Source: Candidatus Poseidoniaceae archaeon
GTDB lineage: Archaea; Thermoplasmatota; Poseidoniia; Poseidoniales; Poseidoniaceae
Direction: 5' to 3'
DNA length: 11,826 nucleotides
Assembly: GCA_028822955.1 (NCBI GenBank)
Contig: JAPKCL010000052.1
Location: 1 to 11,826 of the forward strand
In this document: piece after piece, positions 6,270-11,826 of the stretch
Numbering within the stretch: the first letter of the stretch is position 1
How the letters are laid out: each line of letters starts with the position of its first letter
The notes under the pieces: generated by a model
Told to the model about the DNA's origin: nothing
Databases searched by the model: none
Seen by the model: only the letters and a program-made list of their open reading frames with translations
Made by a program: the position numbers and the translations under genes

Positions 6270-6275
6270 CACCTC
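6270..6275 (-). promoter_or_regulatory. Ribosome binding site fixing a TTG start
   Basis: On the minus strand GAGGTG stands five bases before the TTG at 6264. No ATG or GTG in that frame lies between the stop at about 6303-6305 and the TTG, so this SD decides the start of the winged-helix-like gene. Confidence 0.6.
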
Positions 6276-6300
6276 TTGTAGTTGCTGCATCCCTCCGTTC

Positions 6301-6308
6301 TTCTTAAA
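6301..6308 (-). promoter_or_regulatory. Possible TATA box of the winged-helix/pentapeptide operon
   Basis: On the minus strand TTTAAGAA lies 37 bases before the TTG start. A start site about 25 bases downstream would leave a leader of roughly 15 bases containing the GAGGTG ribosome binding site, a reasonable archaeal arrangement. The match to the TATA consensus is only partial. The remainder of the 6265-6429 intergenic region must hold the promoter of the divergent surface protein gene, where CTTTATGC at 6398-6405 and GGTATTTG at 6343-6350 are AT-rich but undecided candidates. Confidence 0.3.
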
Positions 6309-6429
6309 CCCTCTACAGACTACGCTTCCAGCCCTATTACGGGGTATTTGAAGAAAGGCTTGAAAACCCAAACCGTTTGCTCCAATTCAGTAAGGGGCTT
6401 TATGCCGCTCTCTGCAAGAGGCCAGAAGA

Positions 6430-9400
6430 ATGAATCAACGCCGAATTCCGACACTACTCGTGCTCTCATTACTGATTTTTTCTCAATCCAGCACTCTTTT
6501 CCTTGCCAGTGCAAACGGCCAAGGCGGCACAATCAATCTCTTTTCGGGTAATTCAGCATCGTTCTCTCTTTCTCTTACCGCCAATCATCTTGATACAAAT
6601 TATACCATCGATGTTCCCCGAAACGTGACGTTTCAATCTGGACAATTCGCTATTAATGCGAGAGACGGTGTAGACTCTCCCGGCCAAGTATCTTTGGACA
6701 TCGGGCAAGATGGAGTCAATGAGTGGGCGTTTAATGAACAAGGATTTGGCGATTTAGGCCATCAAAATACATTTTTAAATAACATGTCATCACAATCTAT
6801 TTTTTCAACCGGTTCATCTCAATCGATTCCATTTCTTTTACCACATAATTCTCTCATTAAAAGTGGAACATTGAACGCGACCTTTACTTCTGATGTGGCT
6901 GCAGGACTCATTCCAATCGATAATATCCTGGCCTATGAATCAGGAGACCTTGATAACGACACTCGAGATGAAATCGTTGTCAAAGCCCATGTCAATCTTC
7001 AATCGGGGCCTGCTCTGTCTACCCTTGACTGGACCTCATCCACCGGAATTACTTCTTCTTCTTGGGTCGCCACATGCGGTGCTGAAGGGGATATCGTACT
7101 TGCCGATGTAAATGGTGATAATTTCAGTGATGTACTTTCAATCGCTCCCGATGATAACCGGGTCTGTTTCCACCAAACCAATCCCGCTAATGGGACTCTA
7201 GGTGCAGCCGTTTCGGTTTTATTATCGGCCGATTTAATCACTGCCAGCGCAGGCGATATCAATGGCGATGGATACGCAGACATTCTCTCTATTCATGAAG
7301 GTGGAACTGTCTCTCTGCGGGCATATAATGATAAGAACAGCAATTTTGATGACAATATAACTTTGACGATTTACGGCAATGGTTCAATTGTACCTGCCCA
7401 ACTTACAACTCTTTATGCGGGATACTTCAACGGTTCACAGGGAGAATTTTCAGCATTAGTGTCCGACAGCTCCAGTCACACAAGTCATGTTCGATGGGCA
7501 GCCAATGCATTGGCAGTCGAAGCAGACACATTCGATGGAATGGAACCCGGAATGATTGGTGCTGATATCGATCAAGATGGAGACATTGACTTTCTTTCCT
7601 CAACAATGCAAGGCTATGTTCTCGCTGAAAATACGGGGTCTACTTGGGCGACAACCAGCGTCATTTCATCTTTGATTTTAACCAATGCTACAATCGCAGA
7701 CCACGACGGCGATGGTGCCGTATCTCTCCTTGTCCCACAACTCATATCAGGTGATGGGAACTCCCAAACTGTGGAGGGAAACATCACGCTTTACAATATT
7801 ACAACGACTTCAATTACATCAACTCAAACAATTCTTGAACCATGGTCATGTCCTACGAATTCGAAATATGTTGACATGAATGCCGATGGCCTATCCGAGC
7901 ATATTGTTTCTGCTGGAGAAGGGAACCTCTTCGGCTTGTTTATTGGTTCATGGAATACAGTTAGCATGGATATCGACCAAGACGGCCAGAATGATTTATT
8001 CGCATATGGGTATGCAGGAGATGGGCAGTATGGTACGCCTCCACTGCAATTTGAGGATCCTCTTGGAAAAATAACTACTCTTCTTCTTCCATTGACTACC
8101 TCTCTAATTTTCACGCTTCATGATTACGATATCAAAATGAATCAAATCACCTATGATTTCACCAATTCTGGGACTGGTACCTTCAACCTCTCAAATATGG
8201 ATATTGGATATGACATTGACTTTATTGTTGAAAACAATCCCGCTGCAGGTGGTAACCTTACCAATATTATCAACCAACTTCAAACCGCCGGAACTGGCAC
8301 AATCAGCATCGCCCTACCTTTCTTGTCGACAAAAAGTGGACTCTTATCCGCTTCAAACCTCAATGCAGATTATCTCCCTGGCGCCCCTAATTTGGCTTTA
8401 CCGCCCGACCCAGTATTGACTCTTGACATTCTCTCTTCGGCCCTCCTTTCATTTTCATGGCAAGACGACTTTGACTTCGGAACAGACCTCCTCGGGTTCG
8501 AAATTTTCAAAGTGAATGCGGGTGGCAATTTTGACCTCAACAACCCTGTCTTTACCTCAAATCTAAATTCTACTGACGATACAAACATCACTTCTGGTCA
8601 ATCTTACGATTACGCTGTTCGTTCGTTACATTCCTTTGGAGTCACAAGTAATCTTTCAGCACGCCTCTCTGTCACCATACCGTTCCCTTCTCCCCCGATG
8701 CCAATTCAAGGTCTTGTTGTTACCGATACAGCGAATGATACAGGTCATTCGCTTGATGTGACATGGAACGCTTCATTGGACTTGGTATCCGAGTACAAAA
8801 TGTTCATTGAAACCGAGGCAATAACCTCGCTTCAATCGTTGACTTCAGTTTCAACTTTCGAGCCATTTAGCAATCAGATCACAATGAATATTACCGTGGA
8901 CGGAAATGGGAATGCCTTGATTGAGCGAACCAATTACTGGGTCGCCGTGGTTGCATACGATTCCTATGGCAATTTTACTAATAACTTCTCATCCTTTGGT
9001 CCAGTTCAACCGCAAAACAATTCTCTCCGTTCATCTGAACTTACTTTTGAAATCTCATCAAGTGGCTTTTCAAACACAAGTTGGTTTGAAATAAGTGCAT
9101 TGGATTCTTTGAATCTGAACCTCACTCTTTCGAGCGCAGGTGAAGGAATTCCTTCTCAAGATTTGACTCTCCATTTCCTCGCTCTCGATTATGACCACAC
9201 AATTTCCGGCACTACAGATGAAAATGGAGTATGGTCCGCAGTTCAAGTTGAAGATTTGACCGAATTGTCAACAACCTTTTCCGAATTTATTGGTAGTGTT
9301 TCAATCGTAGCCGAATACGATGGAACACTTGGAAGTGCTACAATCCAGCCAGCAGATCTGACTACAGCGACTTTGAACGGGATTGGAATTCTACGCGCAA

Positions 9401-10671
9401 CAGTCACCGACTCCTCGGAATCAGTTGAACTCGATGAGAATCACCATTTCTCCGTTGCCGTCTCAGTGACTCCTGAGCTTCCATCTCAGAATATACGTCT
9501 TGCGAACGTCGTATATGACTGGCAATTAATGGATGCAACAGGTAATATTTCTGACACCGGAACATCTGAAATCAAAGGCGGTGAAATCACACTTAATGGA
9601 AACGCTTCATCGGGCAGTGAGCTTACTTTTTCGCCTTCGGCCAACCAACCATGGTTTTCAGCAACTCCTGAAATTTTCACCTTTACTTTCCATAATCTGT
9701 TGAGCAATGAAACGGGTAATGAAACAGGTAATGAGACTGGAAATGAAACGAATCAACCACCGTTCCCAGATGTGACGCTTGCCGGTTCAGTTACATGTCA
9801 AGCACCAACTTATGCTTGGGAAGAAAACTCGACTGATGTCCCGATTACATGTACGCTAACCAACCCAAATCCCTTTGATGTTCAAATTGGCTTCAACTGG
9901 ACCAACCCCCAGGCCACACCCCCTCCTCTCACCTTTGAGCACTCAGTAATTCTTCTTCGGAACGATTTTGTCTTAACCCCTAACGAAACCCTCGCTCTCA
10001 CGTTTACCCCAATACGAAACGGTCCATCCGATGGATTGTTCCCAGGTCTACAAGGAGTCGGTTATGCGTTCACACTCACTTGCATGGATGACGGCACAGG
10101 TCGCTGCTCAGCCATGTCTTCGCCTTCCGCCACAACCGAGGGAGAACTCCAGTGGACACTTGCCGCCCAATTAGAAGTGGACGAGCCAATTGATACCGAC
10201 CCTACAGAAACCAAGGGTGGTTCAGGCGCACTTGTCGGTGGAATCATCGCAGTTATCGCTCTTGGCGCCCTTGGTGCAGCCTTTGTCTTGTTACGCCCTC
10301 GACCAGATGAGGATGATTGGTTCGAAGAACTTGAAAGCGAGGATGAAACAGAAATCATCTCTAAGCCAAGCAATAGTATGGACGAAATCAATGTCGAAGA
10401 TGACGAGATATCGAGAAATGAACCTCCTAAAGATCGTCGTCCTTCATTATTCGATGAAGTCGATGGCCGTGGCGAAATTGAAGAGTTTGACACCCATGAA
10501 GAAGAGATTGAAGAAGTGGAAGCAGAAGTAGAAGCAGAAACAGAAGAATCAGCGTCTGAAGGCGATGGAATAACCGTCGATGAAGAAGGAACTGAATGGT
10601 GGGAAGACGAAGAAGGCGTTTGGTGGTATCGTGAAGATGGTTGGGAAGATTGGGCAGTATGGGAAGATTGA
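6430..10671 (+). CDS. Giant anchored surface protein with FG-GAP/VCBS-like Ca loops and fibronectin-like domains
   Basis: 1413 residues. The ATG at 6430 follows GAGG by eight bases and starts a signal peptide (hydrophobic core LLVLSLLIFSQSSTLFLASA). Residues about 90-540 carry acidic DxNxDGxxD-type loops of FG-GAP/VCBS repeats: near 173-181, 226-235, 276-285, 379-387, 424-429, 482-490 and 514-522, with a related one at 90-97. These usually bind calcium and build a beta-propeller. Two fibronectin-III-like domains follow (about 656-752 and 753-860), then two Ig-like domains (about 878-980 and 983-1092). Next is a linker of four NET units (1093-1108) and a four-cysteine domain (about 1112-1250). 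A single membrane helix at 1267-1288 is followed by RPRP. The last 125 residues are a very acidic cytoplasmic tail ending in seven Trp within 22 residues. There are many N-glycosylation sequons. It is likely an adhesin or substrate-binding surface protein; no catalytic motif or PGF-CTERM sorting signal is seen. Confidence 0.9.
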   Translation: MNQRRIPTLLVLSLLIFSQSSTLFLASANGQGGTINLFSGNSASFSLSLTANHLDTNYTIDVPRNVTFQSGQFAINARDGVDSPGQVSLDIGQDGVNEWAFNEQGFGDLGHQNTFLNNMSSQSIFSTGSSQSIPFLLPHNSLIKSGTLNATFTSDVAAGLIPIDNILAYESGDLDNDTRDEIVVKAHVNLQSGPALSTLDWTSSTGITSSSWVATCGAEGDIVLADVNGDNFSDVLSIAPDDNRVCFHQTNPANGTLGAAVSVLLSADLITASAGDINGDGYADILSIHEGGTVSLRAYNDKNSNFDDNITLTIYGNGSIVPAQLTTLYAGYFNGSQGEFSALVSDSSSHTSHVRWAANALAVEADTFDGMEPGMIGADIDQDGDIDFLSSTMQGYVLAENTGSTWATTSVISSLILTNATIADHDGDGAVSLLVPQLISGDGNSQTVEGNITLYNITTTSITSTQTILEPWSCPTNSKYVDMNADGLSEHIVSAGEGNLFGLFIGSWNTVSMDIDQDGQNDLFAYGYAGDGQYGTPPLQFEDPLGKITTLLLPLTTSLIFTLHDYDIKMNQITYDFTNSGTGTFNLSNMDIGYDIDFIVENNPAAGGNLTNIINQLQTAGTGTISIALPFLSTKSGLLSASNLNADYLPGAPNLALPPDPVLTLDILSSALLSFSWQDDFDFGTDLLGFEIFKVNAGGNFDLNNPVFTSNLNSTDDTNITSGQSYDYAVRSLHSFGVTSNLSARLSVTIPFPSPPMPIQGLVVTDTANDTGHSLDVTWNASLDLVSEYKMFIETEAITSLQSLTSVSTFEPFSNQITMNITVDGNGNALIERTNYWVAVVAYDSYGNFTNNFSSFGPVQPQNNSLRSSELTFEISSSGFSNTSWFEISALDSLNLNLTLSSAGEGIPSQDLTLHFLALDYDHTISGTTDENGVWSAVQVEDLTELSTTFSEFIGSVSIVAEYDGTLGSATIQPADLTTATLNGIGILRATVTDSSESVELDENHHFSVAVSVTPELPSQNIRLANVVYDWQLMDATGNISDTGTSEIKGGEITLNGNASSGSELTFSPSANQPWFSATPEIFTFTFHNLLSNETGNETGNETGNETNQPPFPDVTLAGSVTCQAPTYAWEENSTDVPITCTLTNPNPFDVQIGFNWTNPQATPPPLTFEHSVILLRNDFVLTPNETLALTFTPIRNGPSDGLFPGLQGVGYAFTLTCMDDGTGRCSAMSSPSATTEGELQWTLAAQLEVDEPIDTDPTETKGGSGALVGGIIAVIALGALGAAFVLLRPRPDEDDWFEELESEDETEIISKPSNSMDEINVEDDEISRNEPPKDRRPSLFDEVDGRGEIEEFDTHEEEIEEVEAEVEAETEESASEGDGITVDEEGTEWWEDEEGVWWYREDGWEDWAVWED
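9706..9753 (+). repeat. Four tandem 12-bp units encoding NETG
   Basis: Four copies of a 12-base unit encode NETG, NETG, NETG and NETN inside the surface protein (residues 1093-1108). Each has an N-x-T sequon, so the linker between the Ig-like and four-cysteine domains could carry four adjacent N-glycans. The codons differ between copies (GAA/GAG, ACG/ACA/ACT, GGT/GGA), so the repeat is old or selected at protein level, not a recent slippage product. Confidence 0.85.
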
Positions 10672-10714
10672 CCCTACCGCATAACTTTTCATTGACTGTC
10701 ATCACGCCCAATCA

Positions 10715-10720
10715 AGGGGG
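10715..10720 (+). promoter_or_regulatory. Ribosome binding site of the PAC2-family gene
   Basis: AGGGGG lies six bases before the ATG at 10727. It supports that start. No clear TATA box could be picked in the 55 bases after the surface protein gene, so read-through from it is possible. Confidence 0.5.
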
Positions 10721-10726
10721 CATTAC

Positions 10727-11497
10727 ATGGAACACGAATTCAAAGGATACTCGCTTGTTCTGCAAGACGGTGCAGACCCTCGAACAACGGGTGGAGTCGC
10801 TGTTGCTGGATTTACCACTGCAGGCATGGTCGGCGTCATTGCTGCATCTCACATCATTCAAACGCTCAAACTCAAACAACTTGGTACAGTGTTGAATGCT
10901 ACATTCCCAGCGGTTGCCCTGATTCACAATGAAGTACCAAAACACCCAGTCCGCGTCTATCAAGGCGATGGGATTGGCGTATTCACATCGGAAATACAAT
11001 TCAAAGATGAACAAGACATCATGTTTGCATCAACAGTGTTGGAATGGTTCACGCGTGGTGGTTTTGACCGACTCATCATTATCGATGGATTGGTCCAATC
11101 GAGTAAAGAGGCGTCATCGGGTGATTTGTTCGGTGTAGGTTCGTCCCAACTTGCACGAGACCGCCTTCACCGTGCTGGTATCGAACCTATTCAGCAAGGC
11201 ATTGTTGCAGGCATTACCGGCTTTCTTCTCGGAGAAGGTGACCGTCTTGGAATTGACGTTACAGCTTTACTGGCAGAGGCGAGCCCAATGTATCCAGATG
11301 CGCGAGCGGCTGCTTTAGCAGTTGAAGCCGTTGCTGAATTGACAGGTATTGAAATTCCTCTCAGTGAATTGCTTGAAAATGCTCAAGACATTGAAGACAG
11401 TGTTCGAGAAGTCATTGAAAATACCCAGACGCTCTTACCGGGGCCTGAAAATCAACCGTTTACAGCCGACCAAGATATTGACCCTTCATTTGGTTAA
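10727..11497 (+). CDS. PAC2-family protein (proteasome assembly chaperone-like)
   Basis: 256 residues, a normal size for archaeal PAC2-family proteins. The start has AGGGGG six bases upstream (10715-10720). The N-terminal half matches the family pattern: a strand, then GGVAVAGFTTAGMVGVIAASHIIQTLKLKQLG, then FPAVALIHNEVPKHPVRVYQ, and LIIIDGLVQ in the central sheet. Then come GIVAGITGFLLGEGDRLGIDVTALLAEAS and PDARAAALAVEAVAELTGIEI, the nucleoside-phosphorylase-like core and its helices. Known archaeal relatives (PbaA/PbaB) help assemble 20S proteasome alpha rings in the cytoplasm, but many PAC2 proteins have no proven role. The C-terminus ends DPSFG and lacks the HbYX motif that would dock onto proteasome pockets, so a PbaB-like activity is not supported by that feature. 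It stands alone on the plus strand and overlaps the convergent trm1-like gene by 12 bases. Confidence 0.88.
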   Translation: MEHEFKGYSLVLQDGADPRTTGGVAVAGFTTAGMVGVIAASHIIQTLKLKQLGTVLNATFPAVALIHNEVPKHPVRVYQGDGIGVFTSEIQFKDEQDIMFASTVLEWFTRGGFDRLIIIDGLVQSSKEASSGDLFGVGSSQLARDRLHRAGIEPIQQGIVAGITGFLLGEGDRLGIDVTALLAEASPMYPDARAAALAVEAVAELTGIEIPLSELLENAQDIEDSVREVIENTQTLLPGPENQPFTADQDIDPSFG

Positions 11498-11826
11498 AGG
11501 CGAATTCTTGCGCACATGCTGTAGTACCGTTTCGAACGGAGCATCTGTAACCAGTAACGGCTCTAAATCCGGCAATCGAGCAGCACAGTAACCCTCTTCG
11601 AGAATACTTGCAATTAATTTCTCAAGTTTAGGGGCTCCGCCTATTCCTGCCCAACGCGGCAGTGAATCGAGATTCAACAGTAAATGTTCACGACTCATGA
11701 GGTCTGCCGCTTCAGAAATATATCGCACACTCCGTCTTAGTTCACGTGTCGAGTATTCAACATCATCAGCACTCCATTCGAGCCCTGATGTTTTCATAAC
11801 TTCAATTTCTTCGGGTGAAGCTTGAC
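11486..11826 (-). CDS. trm1: Probable tRNA (guanine26-N2)-dimethyltransferase Trm1, C-terminal fragment
   Basis: The reading frame is open to the right edge, so the start and the methyltransferase domain are outside the window; 112 residues and the stop are seen. An internal ATG at 11797 is not the likely start, because the frame continues upstream of it through codons reading QASPEEIEV. The visible part fits the C-terminal domain of archaeal Trm1: LLLNLDSLPRWAG, then PKLEKLIASILEEGYCAARL, then LLVTDAPFETVLQHV. These correspond to the family's small alpha/beta domain with a PxxxxLIxxLxExGYxAxR pattern and a TDAP motif. Trm1 methylates G26 of tRNA using S-adenosylmethionine. Because no catalytic residues are visible, the call rests on this tail alone. 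It runs tail to tail with the PAC2-family gene and overlaps its last 12 bases. Confidence 0.68.
   Translation of the reverse strand, partial: QASPEEIEVMKTSGLEWSADDVEYSTRELRRSVRYISEAADLMSREHLLLNLDSLPRWAGIGGAPKLEKLIASILEEGYCAARLPDLEPLLVTDAPFETVLQHVRKNSPLTK

Noticed and set aside
10062..10493. Minus-strand open frame of 143 codons, Ser-rich.
   Set aside because: It is the antisense of the acidic tail of the surface protein; the Ser runs come from the complement of GAA/GAT codons.
10495..10555. GAA-rich low-complexity tract that could be read as a DNA repeat.
   Set aside because: It is in frame and encodes the acidic tail with mixed codons; protein composition explains it.

Overview
The window looks like chromosomal DNA of an uncultivated archaeon of the Thermoplasmatota, most likely marine group II (Poseidoniales). 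This is inference from content. There is a PAC2-family (proteasome assembly chaperone-like) gene, a probable Trm1 tRNA methyltransferase fragment, a tRNA gene without encoded CCA behind an archaeal-type TATA box, short tightly packed genes, and two large secreted Ca-loop/PKD proteins of the kind common in these plankton. No insertion sequence, phage gene, integrase or CRISPR array was seen.

Layout. (1) 1-780, minus: a DnaQ-like DEDDh 3'-5' exonuclease with a C-terminal FGxxKG...DPxYxxW module, running off the left edge. (2) 872-3294, plus: an acidic protein with a basic amphipathic N-terminus, a PKD-domain lipoprotein, a small protein of unknown fold, and a small winged-helix-like protein. 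(3) 3350-4021, plus: a HAD-superfamily IB hydrolase with an altered motif IV and a hairpin over its ribosome binding site. (4) 4051-4124, minus: tRNA-Arg(GCG) with its own TATA box. (5) 4234-5309, plus: a hotdog thioesterase coupled by an ATGA overlap to a four-helix membrane protein. (6) 5314-6264, minus: a TTG-started winged-helix-like protein followed by a pentapeptide-repeat protein. (7) 6430-10671, plus: a 1413-residue surface protein with Ca-binding FG-GAP/VCBS-like loops, fibronectin-like domains, an NET-sequon linker, one membrane anchor and an acidic, tryptophan-rich cytoplasmic tail. (8) 10727-11497, plus: the PAC2-family protein. (9) 11486-11826, minus: the C-terminal end of probable Trm1.

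The genes do not form one obvious pathway. There is a nucleic-acid group (exonuclease, tRNA, Trm1), a cell-surface group (lipoprotein, giant surface protein, membrane protein) and small regulators. Several genes that appear to start transcripts (872, 1351, 2582, 3007, 4234) have no Shine-Dalgarno sequence. Genes at 3350, 4653, 5754(-), 6264(-) and 10727 do have one. This fits an archaeon that mixes leaderless first genes with SD-dependent ones.

There is no gene-free stretch above 300 bases. The longest, 4022-4233, holds the tRNA and its promoter. The next, 6265-6429, is the divergent promoter region between the minus-strand pair and the surface protein gene. I found no confident new multi-gene system. 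The best second-look items are the RBS-sequestering hairpin at 3319-3342, the Asp-to-Asn change in the HAD hydrolase, the Trp-rich tail of the surface protein, and the coupled winged-helix/pentapeptide pair.
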